From Halolamina pelagica (GTDB taxonomy: Archaea; Halobacteriota; Halobacteria; Halobacteriales; Haloferacaceae): DNA of 64,000 bases. This document shows, piece by piece, positions 50,471-59,350 of the stretch; position 1 is the stretch's first letter; every line of letters starts with the position of its first letter. The position numbers and the translations under genes are program-made. Where the stretch lies: positions 124,001 to 188,000 of the forward strand of contig NZ_FOXI01000005.1 of assembly GCF_900115675.1 (NCBI RefSeq), read 5' to 3'. A model generated the notes under the pieces. The model did not search any database. It was not told where the DNA came from and worked only from the letters and a program-made list of their open reading frames with translations.

Positions 50471-52852
50471 ATGAAGCCGACGGAGCTGTCGGGCCTGCCT
50501 GCGGGCGTCGGGGAGCACCTCGAGGGCGAGGGCGTCGAGGCGCTCTACCCGCCCCAGGCCGAGGCCGTCGAGCGCGGCGTGACCGACGGCGAGAACGTCG
50601 TCGCCGCGGTCCCCACCGCCTCGGGGAAGACGCTGATCGCCGAACTCGCGATGCTCTCCGCCGTCGAACGCGGCGGGACCGCCCTCTACATCGTCCCGCT
50701 CAGAGCCCTCGCGAGCGAGAAGCGGGCGGAGTTCGAGCGCTGGGAGGAGTACGGCGTCACCGTCGGCGTCTCGACGGGGAACTACGAGTCCGACGGCGAG
50801 TGGCTGGGCTCGCGGGACGTCGTCGTCGCCACCAGCGAGAAGGTCGACTCGCTGGTCAGGAACGGCGCGCCGTGGATCGACGACCTCTCCTGTGTCGTCG
50901 CCGACGAGGTCCACCTCGTCGACGACCGCGAGCGCGGCCCCACGCTCGAGGTCACGCTCGCGAAACTCCGGCGGCTCAACCACGACCTCCAGACGGTCGC
51001 GCTCTCGGCGACGGTCGGCAACGCCCCCGAGATCGCCGACTGGCTCGACGCCGAACTGGTCGACTCCGACTGGCGCCCGATCGACCTGAAGACGGGCGTT
51101 CACTTCGGGAACGCGATCAACTTCGCCGACGGCTCCCAACGGAAGGTACGGGTCGACAGCGGCGGCAAGCAGACCCCGGCGCTCGTCGACGACACGCTGG
51201 ACGAGGGGGGATCGAGCCTCGTGTTCGTCAACTCCCGGCGCAACGCCGAGTCCGCCGCCGGCCGGCTCGGCGGCGTCACGGGCGACCACCTGACCGACGC
51301 GGAACGCGTCGAACTCCGGGAACTGGCGGCCGACATCCGGGACGTGTCCGACACCGCCACCAGCGACGACCTCGCGGACTGCGTCGAACGGGGGGCCGCG
51401 TTCCACCACGCCGGCCTCTCCAGCGAGCACCGGGACCTCGTCGAGGACGCGTTCCGCGACCGGCTGATCAAGGTGATCGCGGCGACGCCGACGCTGGCCG
51501 CGGGCGTGAACACGCCCTCCCGCCGCGTGATCGTCCGGGACTGGCGGCGCTACGACCCGGAGTTCGGCGGCATGAAGCCGCTCGACACCCTCGAAGTGCA
51601 CCAGATGATGGGCCGGGCGGGCCGGCCGGGGCTCGACCCCTACGGCGAGGCGGTCCTCTTGGCGTCGAACAACGACACGAAGGAGGAACTGTTCGAGCGC
51701 TACATCCACGGCGAGCCCGAACCGGTGCGCTCGAAACTCGCCGCTGAACCCGCGCTGCGGACCCATCTGCTGGCGACGGTCGCCTCCGGGTTCGCGAACA
51801 CTCGCGAGGACATCCTGGAGTTCCTCGACAACACGCTCTACGCGGTCCAGAGCGCCGGGAACGCGCAGTTGGAGTCGGTGACCGACACGGTCCTGAACTA
51901 CCTCGACGCCAACGAGTTCGTCGACCGCGACGGCGACACGATCACCGCGACCGAGATCGGCCACACCGTCTCGCGGCTCTACCTGGATCCGATGAGCGCC
52001 GCGGCGATCATCGACGGCCTGCGCGACGCTGAGGGCGACGACGGGAGCCGGGAGTACGGCTCCCGGGGCGCCGTGGACGGCGACCCCGACGAGTCGTCCG
52101 GCTTCGTCACCGGGAACGACCTGCTTGACGACGATCCGCTGGCCGACACGGAGGCGGAGGGCGACGCGGGGACGGGCGACGACGCCGACGATGTCTCCGC
52201 GCTCGGCCTCTACCACCTCGTCTCGCGGACGCCGGACATGTACCAGCTCTACCTGAAGTCCGGCGACCGCGAGACCTACGAGGAGGAGCTGTTCGAGCGC
52301 GAGACCGAACTGCTCGGGCGCACCCCCTCGGAGTACGACGACGTGGCGTTCGAGGAGTGGCTCTCCGCGCTCAAGACCGCCCGGATGCTGGAGGACTGGG
52401 CCGGCGAGGTCGACGAGAGCCGCATCGCCGAGCGCTATGGCGTCGGCCCGGGGGACATCCGCGGGAAGGTCGACACCGCCCAGTGGCTGCTCAACGCCGC
52501 CGAGCGGCTGGCGGGCGAACTCGACCTCTCGAACGTCGTCGCCGTCCGCGAGGCGAAAAAGCGCGTCGAGGACGGCGTCCGGGAGGAGCTGCTCGACCTC
52601 ACGGGCGTCCGTGGCGTCGGGCGCAAGCGCGCGCGGCGGCTGTTCGAGGCCGGTATCGAGACCCGTGCGGACCTCCGGAACGCGGACAAGTCGGTCGTGC
52701 TCGGGGCGCTCCGCGGGGAGAAGACCGCCGAGACCGTCCTCGAGAACGTCGGCCGCGAGGACCCGTCGATGGAGGGCGTGACCGCGGACGCCGACGCGAA
52801 ACGTGCCGGGCGCGAGGAGGAGGAGGGCCAGGCCTCGCTGGGTGATTTCTGA
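50471..52852 (+). CDS. hel308: ATP-dependent DNA helicase Hel308
   Basis: 793 aa, superfamily 2, 3'-5' helicase acting at stalled or recombining forks. Q-motif YPPQAEAV, motif [13 protein letters not shown] (about 48-59), Ia [56 protein letters not shown] and [15 protein letters not shown]. The winged-helix, ratchet and helix-hairpin-helix domains follow ([19 protein letters not shown] near 715). An acidic insertion (about 520-575) in the ratchet region is longer than usual. Stop overlaps the cgi121 ATG (TGATG). Confidence 0.97.
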   Translation: MKPTELSGLPAGVGEHLEGEGVEALYPPQAEAVERGVTDGENVVAAVPTASGKTLIAELAMLSAVERGGTALYIVPLRALASEKRAEFERWEEYGVTVGVSTGNYESDGEWLGSRDVVVATSEKVDSLVRNGAPWIDDLSCVVADEVHLVDDRERGPTLEVTLAKLRRLNHDLQTVALSATVGNAPEIADWLDAELVDSDWRPIDLKTGVHFGNAINFADGSQRKVRVDSGGKQTPALVDDTLDEGGSSLVFVNSRRNAESAAGRLGGVTGDHLTDAERVELRELAADIRDVSDTATSDDLADCVERGAAFHHAGLSSEHRDLVEDAFRDRLIKVIAATPTLAAGVNTPSRRVIVRDWRRYDPEFGGMKPLDTLEVHQMMGRAGRPGLDPYGEAVLLASNNDTKEELFERYIHGEPEPVRSKLAAEPALRTHLLATVASGFANTREDILEFLDNTLYAVQSAGNAQLESVTDTVLNYLDANEFVDRDGDTITATEIGHTVSRLYLDPMSAAAIIDGLRDAEGDDGSREYGSRGAVDGDPDESSGFVTGNDLLDDDPLADTEAEGDAGTGDDADDVSALGLYHLVSRTPDMYQLYLKSGDRETYEEELFERETELLGRTPSEYDDVAFEEWLSALKTARMLEDWAGEVDESRIAERYGVGPGDIRGKVDTAQWLLNAAERLAGELDLSNVVAVREAKKRVEDGVREELLDLTGVRGVGRKRARRLFEAGIETRADLRNADKSVVLGALRGEKTAETVLENVGREDPSMEGVTADADAKRAGREEEEGQASLGDF

Positions 52853-53355
52853 TGCGCCTGCTCGACGGGACGACGACGGTCGACGACCTCGACGCGTTCC
52901 TCGCGACGCTCGACGACGTGGCCGAGGCGACCGGGACGACGGTGCAGGCGTTCGACGCCGACTACGTGGTCTCGGCTGCACACCTCGCCCGCGCGCTGGA
53001 CCGCGCCGACCGCGCCATCGCCCGCGGGGAGAACGTCGCCCGGGAGCGCGCGGTCGAGGTGCTCTGCTACGCGGCCGGCCGCCGGCAGATCAACCGTGCG
53101 CTGGAGATGGGCGTGGCCGAGGGGGCGAACCGCGTCGTCGCCCTGGTGGACTCGCCTGCCGGCGACGAGAGCGCGGAGGCCGAGGCGGTCGAGCTGCTCC
53201 GCGACCACGTCGAGGAGGCGGCAGTGCTGGGCGAGTACGACGAGGCGACGGTCAGGGCGTTCTTCGACGTCTCCGACGCCGAACTCGACGCCGTCGACGG
53301 CGGCCTCGCGGACCTGGTGCTCGAGCGCGTGGCGCTGCTGGACGTGGAGAAGTAG
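52852..53355 (+). CDS. cgi121: KEOPS complex subunit Cgi121
   Basis: 167 aa. Cgi121 binds Bud32 and the tRNA CCA end in the KEOPS complex that makes t6A37. Family features: VQAFDADYVVSAAHLARAL near 38-56, NVARERAVEVLCYAAGRRQINRA, then MGVAEGANRVVALVD. One-nucleotide overlap with hel308 makes a coupled pair. Other KEOPS genes are not in this window. Confidence 0.92.
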   Translation: MRLLDGTTTVDDLDAFLATLDDVAEATGTTVQAFDADYVVSAAHLARALDRADRAIARGENVARERAVEVLCYAAGRRQINRALEMGVAEGANRVVALVDSPAGDESAEAEAVELLRDHVEEAAVLGEYDEATVRAFFDVSDAELDAVDGGLADLVLERVALLDVEK

Positions 53356-53418
53356 GTACGCGACTGACCTCGCATGGGTTCGGTCGCCCTCGCTGGTCGG
53401 TCGAGAACCGTGAGGAAG

Positions 53419-53491
53419 TAGTCCATCCTGGATTCGAACCAGGGTCGAAGCCCCCAGAAGGCTTCAGGATTGGCCACTACCCCAATGGACT
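53419..53491 (-). tRNA. tRNA-Gln (anticodon CTG)
   Basis: On the minus strand AGTCCAT pairs with ATGGACT (7-bp acceptor) with discriminator A at 53419. The anticodon stem AAGCC/GGCTT encloses TTCTGGG, giving CTG. The T arm holds CTGGTTCGAATCCAG. 73 nt, no intron, CCA not encoded. CATACTTGC around 53554-53562 on this strand is a plausible TATA element, leaving a long pre-tRNA leader. Only the C34 isoacceptor is seen here; the TTG tRNA must be elsewhere. Confidence 0.97.
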
Positions 53492-53653
53492 GATCCGTCC
53501 GCCACCTCGTCGCCGCCGGTGGCGTCCTTCGCATCCAACGCTAGCCCGTTGGCAAGTATGAGTGTTTCGGAGTCAATCGCCGGCCAGCCGTCGGTTCGCG
53601 TGCCGCGTGGCTGTCCCCGCTGGCGTCGAAGAAAGAGATCCCCCACCGCGACG

Positions 53654-54208
53654 TTACCCGAGGAGGTACCGCATCCACGGGTAGCGTTCCACCAACGGCC
53701 GGCCGTCGATCTCGTACTGCTCGATGTACTGGTCGACCCCGAGGATGCGGCCCGCGCCGAACGCCGCGACCGCGAGGAACGTGAGCATGTACGCGAAGTC
53801 GCCGTTGATGTAGCCGTGGGAGACGCTCCAGTTGCCCAGGTAGAACATGAGCATCATGAACGCGCCCCAGAACGCCGCGAGGCGGGTGAGCCCGCCGACC
53901 AGGAGCCCGAGGCCGATCAGCAGCTCACCCCAGGGCACCGCGACGTTCACGAAGTCGAGGAACAGCTGGGACGACCCCATCGCCTCGAACAGCCCGGCGA
54001 CGGGGCTGCCGTTGGCCCGCGGCGCGTTGTTGAGGTAGCCCGCGGCCGAGAAGCTCCCGCTGAGCACCTTGTCCAGCCCGCTCTGGAAGAACGCGATCCC
54101 CATCATCAGGCGCAGGGCGAGGATGAACCACACGCTCAGCGTGTGGAGCTTCCCCTCTGCGGTGAACCCCGCCACCGTGCTCCGGAGTGTTACTTCTTGA
54201 GTTGCCAT
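53654..54208 (-). CDS. DoxX-family membrane protein
   Basis: 184 aa from the ATG at 54208. Four membrane helices: [25 protein letters not shown] (start of DoxX, with conserved GxxKxL), [34 protein letters not shown] and [19 protein letters not shown]. DoxX relatives are quinol-oxidase or thiosulfate:quinone oxidoreductase subunits and small membrane redox partners. No DoxA or oxidase gene is adjacent. C-terminal 25 residues cytoplasmic. Confidence 0.85.
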   Translation of the reverse strand: MATQEVTLRSTVAGFTAEGKLHTLSVWFILALRLMMGIAFFQSGLDKVLSGSFSAAGYLNNAPRANGSPVAGLFEAMGSSQLFLDFVNVAVPWGELLIGLGLLVGGLTRLAAFWGAFMMLMFYLGNWSVSHGYINGDFAYMLTFLAVAAFGAGRILGVDQYIEQYEIDGRPLVERYPWMRYLLG

Positions 54209-54230
54209 GGTTGGAGTGTGAACCGGACGG

Positions 54231-54238
54231 GTCTTATG
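54231..54238 (-). promoter_or_regulatory. TATA box of the DoxX gene
   Basis: Reading the minus strand, GCATAAGAC lies about 27 nt upstream of the ATG at 54208. Confidence 0.5.
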
Positions 54239-54336
54239 CCCCGCCGGCCGTTCCCGAACTCTGGGAACGCCGATTACGGCCGTTCTCGGCCGCTGGGAAC
54301 CACCACCTACTTGCCCGCTTCGCCCACAGAACCGGT

Positions 54337-54924
54337 ATGTACGTCGGCCGCTTCCTCGTCGCCGCACCCGGACTGGCAGCCTACCGCGTCTCCTCGCGCT
54401 CGTTCCCGAACCGGAAGGTGATCGAGCGCGACGGCAGCCTCACCGTCGTTCCCACGGACGACGCCGAACCGACGGACAACCCCTACGTCTCCTACAACTG
54501 CGTCCGGACCGTCGACCGCCCCGAGGGGCAGCGAGCCGTCGTCGGCAACGGCTCCCACGTCGACCCGATCGCGGAGAAAGTCGGGATGGGCTACCCCGCC
54601 CGCGACGCGCTCGCGGCCGCGCTGCTCGCGCTGGACTTCGAGAAGGACGACTACGACACGCCCCGGATCGCCGCCGTCGTGAGCGACGACACCGCGTTCG
54701 TCGGCACCGTCCGCCGGGACGCACTGCTCGTTAAGGAGGTCGACGAGCCAACGCTCGTGGCGACCTACGAGAAGGACAGCCCGGAACCGTTCGCGCTCGA
54801 GGCCGACGACGCCGCCGCGGCCGCGCGGGAACTGTACGACAGCCCCTACGAGCACGCCGTCTGTGCTGCGGGAGTGACTGTCGGCGTCGACGGCGTCGAG
54901 ACGGCGATCCACAACGGCGAGTAG
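54337..54924 (+). CDS. purO: archaeal IMP cyclohydrolase
   Basis: 195 aa from the ATG at 54337; an upstream in-frame extension is not conserved-looking. Last step of purine synthesis, closing FAICAR to IMP; archaea use PurO instead of the bacterial PurH domain. Signature [26 protein letters not shown] at the N-terminus (split for length), then [23 protein letters not shown] and a four-layered Ntn-like core. The closing [10 protein letters not shown] strand is typical. Confidence 0.93.
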   Translation: MYVGRFLVAAPGLAAYRVSSRSFPNRKVIERDGSLTVVPTDDAEPTDNPYVSYNCVRTVDRPEGQRAVVGNGSHVDPIAEKVGMGYPARDALAAALLALDFEKDDYDTPRIAAVVSDDTAFVGTVRRDALLVKEVDEPTLVATYEKDSPEPFALEADDAAAAARELYDSPYEHAVCAAGVTVGVDGVETAIHNGE

Positions 54925-54961
54925 CACGACGCTTTTCCCGGTCGCCGCGCTTTCGTCGCCC

Positions 54962-55621
54962 ATGCGACTCGGCGTCATTTCGGACGTGCACGGGAACCTG
55001 CCCGCGCTGGAGGCGGTGCTCGACGGCATGCCGACGGTGGACGCGCTGGTCTGTGCCGGCGACGTGGTGGGCTACAACCCCTGGCCGGCCGAGTGCGTCG
55101 ACACGGTTCGGGAGCGGGGGATCCCCAGCGTACAGGGGAACCACGACCGGGCAGTCGCCAGCGGCCGGGCACCCGGCTTCAACGGGATGGCTCAGGCCGG
55201 CGTCGACTACGCCCGCGAGCAGCTCGACGCCGACGCGCTCGACTGGCTGGACGCGCTCCCGACCGAGCGCCACGTCGCCAACGGGCGGGTGAAGGTCGTC
55301 CACGGCCACCCCGACGACCCGGACCACTACACCTACCCCCGCGAGTTTGCCCCCGACTTGCTCGACGGCGAGGAGCTGCTGATCATGGGTCACACCCACG
55401 TCCAGCACCACGCGGTCTTCGACGAGGGGATCGTCCTGAACCCCGGCAGCGTCGGCCAACCCCGCGATCGAGACCCCGACGCGGCCTACGCCGTGGTCGA
55501 CCTCGACGACCGAACCGTCGACGAGCGTCGCGTGAGCTACGACATCGACGCCGTCGTCGACGCCGTGGCGGATACCGACCTCCCCCCGGAGATCGGGGAA
55601 CGGCTGCGGGACGGTCGGTAG
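54962..55621 (+). CDS. metallophosphoesterase (YfcE/MJ0936 type)
   Basis: 219 aa. Calcineurin-like motifs: ISDVHGNLPALEAVL, CAGDVVGYNPWPAECV, VQGNHDRAV, VVHGHPDD, IMGHTHVQHH and LNPGSVGQPRD. Two-metal phosphodiesterase of the YfcE/MJ0936 group. Physiological substrate unknown. Follows purO after 37 nt on the same strand. Confidence 0.92.
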   Translation: MRLGVISDVHGNLPALEAVLDGMPTVDALVCAGDVVGYNPWPAECVDTVRERGIPSVQGNHDRAVASGRAPGFNGMAQAGVDYAREQLDADALDWLDALPTERHVANGRVKVVHGHPDDPDHYTYPREFAPDLLDGEELLIMGHTHVQHHAVFDEGIVLNPGSVGQPRDRDPDAAYAVVDLDDRTVDERRVSYDIDAVVDAVADTDLPPEIGERLRDGR

Positions 55622-55878
55622 CGCCACGGGAAATCAGTTTCCGGGCACCCCTAGTTCTCCGCTTCCAGTACCCGCCGAACAGCGACGCGTCGACGGTCCT
55701 CCCGCCCGTCGAACAATTAAGCTTGTACTATTGAAACCAAACTGGGAAAGCCTTAACCCGGTCGCCGAAAACCGAGCAAACGGCGAGACCCGGTTCGCGG
55801 GAGCGAGCCGAAAACGGCCGATAGCGGTGCTATGAGTGGCAACGCTGTCGATCGCTCCCGCCGGGTCCGTCGCGGAAC
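55622..55878 (+). promoter_or_regulatory. promoter and unusually long leader of the nrdB operon
   Basis: CAATTAAGC (55714-55722) is the best TATA match, predicting a start near 55745 and a leader of about 135 nt, long for a haloarchaeon. Within it CGCCG (about 55767) can pair with CGGCG (about 55783), and a 16-codon frame (ATG 55832, MSGNAVDRSR...) ends in a TGA overlapping the next ATG at 55879. Post-transcriptional control of RNR expression is plausible. Confidence 0.4.
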
Positions 55879-55992
55879 ATGACCCAAGCGAACCCACCTA
55901 CGACCGATCGAATCGACGACCGACTCGCCGCGGCGACGGCGCATCTGGACCTCCCGAGCGTCGAGGACCCGACCTGCGAGGCCTGTCAGTAA
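55879..55992 (+). CDS. 37-aa peptide ending in CxxC, coupled to RNR beta subunit
   Basis: Reads MTQANPPTTDRIDDRL... and ends DPTCEACQ. Its TAA stop overlaps the nrdB ATG (TAATG), so nrdB translation probably depends on it. The frame uses typical haloarchaeal codons and has an acidic, helix-prone middle (DDRLAAATAHLDL). The C-terminal Cys-x2-Cys two residues from the end looks like the mobile redox tail of ribonucleotide reductase large subunits. It could be a detached tail, a redox partner or only a coupling leader; no function is established. Confidence 0.6.
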   Translation: MTQANPPTTDRIDDRLAAATAHLDLPSVEDPTCEACQ

Positions 55993-56987
55993 TGCCGATC
56001 GACTACCTCACCGACAGCGACACGCACGACCCGAACAAGATCCTGCCGTTCGACTACGAGTGGGCCCGCGAGTACTACGAGGCGGGCGTCGACAACAACT
56101 GGGTGCCCGAGGAGATCCCGATGGGCAACGACGTCAAGCAGTGGAACGGTGACGAACTCACCGACGCCGAGCGCCGGCTGGTCGAGTGGAACCTCGGGTT
56201 CTTCTCGACGGCGGAGTCCCTGACCGCGAACAACATCGTGCTCGCGGTGTACGACCACGTGACGGCGCCGGAGTGCCGCCAGTGCCTGCTCCGGCAGGCG
56301 TACGAGGAGGCCGTCCATACGGACACGTTCATCTACTGCTGTGACTCGCTGGGGTTCGAGCCCGACTACCTCTACGGGATGTACGACCGCATTCCCGCCA
56401 TGGAGGCCAAGGACGACTTCGTCGTCGGCCTCACGCAGGTCGTCGACGACCCCGAGTTCACCATCGAGGACGAGGACGACGTGCGGGCGTTCCTCCGGGA
56501 CCTCGTCGGCTTCTACGTCATCATGGAGGGGATCTTCTTCGACGCCGGGTTCGCGATGATGCTCGGCCTGAAGCGCCAGGACAAGCTCACCGGGATCGGC
56601 GAGCAGTTCGAGTACATCATGCGCGACGAGTCGCTGCATCTGGGCTTCGGCATCGAACTCATCGGCGCCATCCGCGAGGAGACCGACGCCTGGACCGCGG
56701 AGTTCGAGTGGGAGATGCGCAACCTGATCCTCGACGCGGTGGGGCTGGAACAGCGCTACGCCCGCGAGGCGTGCCCCGAGGAGATCCTCGGGATGGGGCC
56801 CGAGCAGTTCTCGGAGTACGTCGAGTACGTCGCGGACCGACGGCTGACCCAACTCGGCATGGAGCCGGAGTACGGCACCGAGAACCCGTTCCCGTGGCTC
56901 TCGGAGGCCGCCGACCTCAACCGGGAGAAGAACTCCTTCGAGACGCAGGTCACGGAGTACCGCTCCGGGGGGTCGCTGGAGTGGTGA
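55992..56987 (+). CDS. nrdB: ribonucleotide reductase beta subunit, class Ic (Tyr-less)
   Basis: 331 aa. Ferritin-like R2 protein that supplies the oxidising equivalent to the large subunit for making deoxynucleotides. Metal ligands: Glu75 in FFSTAES, Glu106 and His109 in EEAVH, a Glu in VIMEGIFF and Glu/His in RDESLHLGF. The position of the radical tyrosine, four after His109, is Phe113 (HTDTF), and the first ligand is Glu instead of Asp. Both are hallmarks of class Ic, which uses a Mn/Fe centre in place of a tyrosyl radical. The large subunit gene is not in the window. Stop overlaps the thioesterase GTG (GTGA). Confidence 0.94.
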   Translation: MPIDYLTDSDTHDPNKILPFDYEWAREYYEAGVDNNWVPEEIPMGNDVKQWNGDELTDAERRLVEWNLGFFSTAESLTANNIVLAVYDHVTAPECRQCLLRQAYEEAVHTDTFIYCCDSLGFEPDYLYGMYDRIPAMEAKDDFVVGLTQVVDDPEFTIEDEDDVRAFLRDLVGFYVIMEGIFFDAGFAMMLGLKRQDKLTGIGEQFEYIMRDESLHLGFGIELIGAIREETDAWTAEFEWEMRNLILDAVGLEQRYAREACPEEILGMGPEQFSEYVEYVADRRLTQLGMEPEYGTENPFPWLSEAADLNREKNSFETQVTEYRSGGSLEW

Positions 56988-57433
56988 GACTCATCGACTC
57001 CTACACCGAGACCAGCGAGGTGGTGATGCCCGACGAGACCAACAACCTCGGGCGCGCGCTCGGCGGCTGGGTGCTCCACCGGATGGACCTCGGCGGCGTC
57101 GTCGCCGCCCGGCGGTTCGCACAGTCGCAGGTGGTCACCGCCAGCATCGACCGCGTGGACTTCCACGCGCCGATCGACTTGGGCGATATCGTCGTGCTCA
57201 CTGCCTACGTCTACGACGTGGGGGAGACGAGCATGCAGGTGCGCGTCGACGTGACCGCCGAGCGCCCCAGCGAGGGCGTCGAGCGCGACACCGCCTCCTC
57301 ACACCTGACGTTCGTCGCCATCGACGACGCGGAGCGCGTGCAGTCGGTGCCGGAGCTGACGGTCGAAACCGCCGAAGAACGTCGCCTGCGGGAGGCCGCA
57401 CGGAACGGGGAGCCGGCGGCGCCGACGCAGTAG
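56984..57433 (+). CDS. hotdog-fold acyl-CoA thioesterase
   Basis: 149 aa from a GTG at 56984 that overlaps the nrdB stop. Acyl-CoA thioesterase features: MPDETNNLGRALGGWVLHRMD with the catalytic Asn/Asp region and hot-dog helix, VVTASIDRVDFHAPIDLGD (substrate strand) and SSHLTFVAID. Hydrolyses acyl-CoA; chain length unknown. Co-translation with nrdB is curious because the functions appear unrelated. Confidence 0.88.
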   Translation: MRLIDSYTETSEVVMPDETNNLGRALGGWVLHRMDLGGVVAARRFAQSQVVTASIDRVDFHAPIDLGDIVVLTAYVYDVGETSMQVRVDVTAERPSEGVERDTASSHLTFVAIDDAERVQSVPELTVETAEERRLREAARNGEPAAPTQ

Positions 57434-57460
57434 CGGGCAGGTCCCACCCCTGGTCCGCCT

Positions 57461-58639
57461 TCAGAACTGCTCGTGGACGATGTCGAGCGTTTCCTCCCGG
57501 TCCTCCCACGCCACGAAGATGGCGACGGAGGTCGCGGAGGTGATCAGGTCGTGGATGTTGATGCCCGCCTCGGCCAGCGGGTCGACGAGCGTCCGGATCA
57601 CGCCCGGCTGGTTGGGCAGTTCGCCGCCGGTCACGCGGATCACGGCGATCTCGTCCTCGACGGTGACCGAGGAGAGCGACTCGTCCTCGACGACCGCGTC
57701 GTGGAGCGTCGCCTCCGCCTCCTCGGCCACGGTGGTCTCGACGTAGTACGTCAGCGAGTCCATCCCGCTCGCGACGGCGTCGATGTTGATCCCCGCGTCG
57801 CTGAGCGTCTGTGAGACCTCCGCGAGGATCCCCGGCCGGTTCCGGATCGCGCGCCCGGCGACGGTGAGACAGGACAGCGGCGCCTCCTCCATGTCGATCA
57901 GGTGCTCGAAGCTCCCCTCGACGCTGGTCCCGCCCGAGAGCAGGTTGCCGTGCTGGTAGTGGACCACCCGGACGCCGAGGTCCTCGTCCTTGTAGACCAG
58001 CGCGGAGGGGGCGACCACCTCGGCGCCCCGGAACGAGAGGTTGCGGAGCTCGTCGACGGTGATGCTGCCGACGTTGCGCGCGCCCTCGACCACCCGCGGG
58101 TCGCCGGTCATCACGCCCTCCACGTCGGTGACGATCACCACCTCGTCGGCGTCGAGATACTTCCCGAGCATCATCGCCGTGGTGTCCGAGCCGCCGCGGC
58201 CGAGCGTCGTCACGTTGCCCGCGGGGTCCTCCGCGAGAAAGCCCGTGATGACGGGGACGGTGTCGCCCAGTACCGCGGCGAGCTCGTCGACGCGGCGCTG
58301 GGTCTCCTCGGCGTCGATCTCGCCGCGCTCGTTGGTGACGACCGGCCAGTCCTCGCCCCCCGGTTCGAGGAAGGTGGCGTCGACGTCCCGTGTCGCGAGC
58401 GCGGCCTTCAGCATCCGGACGGAGGTGCGCTCCCCCATCGAGACGATCTCCGCGCGGTCCTCGTCGCTGGCGTCGAAGGAGATCTCGTCGAGCAGTTCGT
58501 CGGTCTGTGACCCCATCGCGCTGGCGACGACGGCGATCTCGTGACCCGCCGCGACGGCGTCGGCGACGGAGTCCGCAGCCCGTTCGATCCGGTCGCCCGA
58601 ACCGAGCGAGGTGCCGCCGAACTTCGCGACTACGCGCAC
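57461..58639 (-). CDS. lysC: aspartate kinase
   Basis: 392 aa from a GTG at 58639. First step from aspartate to lysine, methionine and threonine. Kinase domain: VAKFGGTSLG at the start, FLEPGG, VITGFLAEDPAGNVTTLGRGGSDTTA. Two C-terminal ACT domains: VAGRAIRNRPGILAEVSQTLSDAGINIDAV (about 270-300, split for length) and VTGGELPNQPGVIRTLVDPLAEAGINIHDL, which sense end products. Complete, with no fused homoserine dehydrogenase. Divergent from eif1A. Confidence 0.96.
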   Translation of the reverse strand: MRVVAKFGGTSLGSGDRIERAADSVADAVAAGHEIAVVASAMGSQTDELLDEISFDASDEDRAEIVSMGERTSVRMLKAALATRDVDATFLEPGGEDWPVVTNERGEIDAEETQRRVDELAAVLGDTVPVITGFLAEDPAGNVTTLGRGGSDTTAMMLGKYLDADEVVIVTDVEGVMTGDPRVVEGARNVGSITVDELRNLSFRGAEVVAPSALVYKDEDLGVRVVHYQHGNLLSGGTSVEGSFEHLIDMEEAPLSCLTVAGRAIRNRPGILAEVSQTLSDAGINIDAVASGMDSLTYYVETTVAEEAEATLHDAVVEDESLSSVTVEDEIAVIRVTGGELPNQPGVIRTLVDPLAEAGINIHDLITSATSVAIFVAWEDREETLDIVHEQF

Positions 58640-58750
58640 CGTCGAACACCTGCCAAGTCGTGCGTTCCGTTCATACGCCTGCTTCTCGGAGGCCCGAGTT
58701 AATGCTGTCTCTCCCGGTATTCGGTGTGGGGGTCAGTGACGGGCGTGTAT

Positions 58751-58769
58751 CCCACGGCTTATCCGTGGG
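58751..58769 (+). promoter_or_regulatory. TATA box cradled in an inverted repeat upstream of eif1A
   Basis: CCCACGG-CTTAT-CCGTGGG: seven exact pairs around a TATA-like core centred 27 nt upstream of the eif1A ATG. As DNA it could be an operator placed symmetrically on the TATA box. Leaderless spacing means it would not be in the mRNA. Confidence 0.5.
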
Positions 58770-58786
58770 TGCCGCGTAATGATCGT

Positions 58787-59074
58787 ATGAGCGAGGATTC
58801 ATCAGGGCGCAAGAACCTCCGGATGCCGGACGACGACCAAGTGTTCGGTGTCGTCACCGAGCACCTCGGTGGCAACCACGTTCGGGTTCGGTGTGCGGAC
58901 GGCGAGACGCGACTGGGGCGCATCCCGGGGCGGATGAAGTACCGCACCTGGATCAGCGAGGACGACGTGGTCATCCTCGAGCCCTGGGACTGGCAGGACG
59001 AGAAGGGCAACATCGAATGGCGCTACGAGGAGCAGGACGCCGAGCAGCTGCGTCGCGAAGGCCACATCGACTGA
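58787..59074 (+). CDS. eif1A: translation initiation factor aIF1A
   Basis: 95 aa. OB-fold factor that helps scanning and subunit joining, orthologue of eIF1A and bacterial IF1. Signature [58 protein letters not shown] (both shown only in part here). Basic RMKYRTW loop contacts the small ribosomal subunit. Length and order typical for archaea. Confidence 0.97.
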   Translation: MSEDSSGRKNLRMPDDDQVFGVVTEHLGGNHVRVRCADGETRLGRIPGRMKYRTWISEDDVVILEPWDWQDEKGNIEWRYEEQDAEQLRREGHID

Positions 59075-59140
59075 TTCTTCGGCGGCTGAACCGGGTCCCG
59101 CCCGCTTCGGTTCGACAGCGACGGTGCTGTTCGGCCGTCA

Positions 59141-59168
59141 ATTTTTTGTGTGTCAGTCATTAACACAC
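59141..59168 (+). promoter_or_regulatory. T-run and inverted repeat: eif1A terminator and/or promoter of the next transcript
   Basis: ATTTTTTG (59141-59148) is 67 nt after the eif1A stop and could end that transcript. It is also centred 26-27 nt before the ATG at 59171. GTGTGT (59148-59153) and ACACAC (59163-59168) form an inverted repeat with 9-nt spacing between the two, like a repressor site. Confidence 0.5.
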
Positions 59169-59170
59169 AC

Positions 59171-59236
59171 ATGAACCCCGTTGAGGCGGGTTCCGACGGG
59201 AACTACCGTCGTAGCGGACGAGAGGCGAACCGGTGA
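59171..59236 (+). CDS. possible 21-aa leaderless micro-ORF
   Basis: MNPVEAGSDGNYRRSGREANR. The ATG lies at ideal leaderless distance from the T-rich element at 59141-59148. The peptide is polar and basic toward the end with no recognisable domain. Its sequence also forms two hairpins (GAACCC/GGGTTC at 59173-59193 and CGACGG/CCGTCG at 59194-59211), so the region may be RNA rather than coding, or a leader peptide. Confidence 0.3.
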   Translation: MNPVEAGSDGNYRRSGREANR

Positions 59237-59344
59237 CCGAGTGATCGATCCCGAGACGCCGACCACGCTCGACGTTCGGACGGGCCGGGCGGCCGGGGTT
59301 GGCCGCCCGGCGTCGACTCCCTCGTCCCCGCCGGCAGGCGGGGC
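59171..59344 (+). ncRNA. candidate structured RNA between eif1A and the PIN-KH ATPase
   Basis: The gene-free span 59075-59382 is 308 bp. From the predicted start near 59171 it contains perfect hairpins at 59194-59211 (6 bp), 59285-59310 (CCGGGCGGCC-GGGGTT-GGCCGCCCGG, 10 bp, enclosed by TCGACG/CGTCGA) and 59326-59343 (CCCCGCC-GGCA-GGCGGGG, 7 bp). The last would make a natural 3' end. The ATPase then has its own TATA box at 59345. No match to SRP or RNase P RNA landmarks. Confidence 0.4.
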
Positions 59345-59350
59345 ATATAC
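59345..59350 (+). promoter_or_regulatory. TATA box of the PIN-KH ATPase gene
   Basis: ATATAC, about 35 nt upstream of the GTG at 59383; allows a leaderless or nearly leaderless transcript and supports that GTG over an in-frame extension from 59299. Confidence 0.55.
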
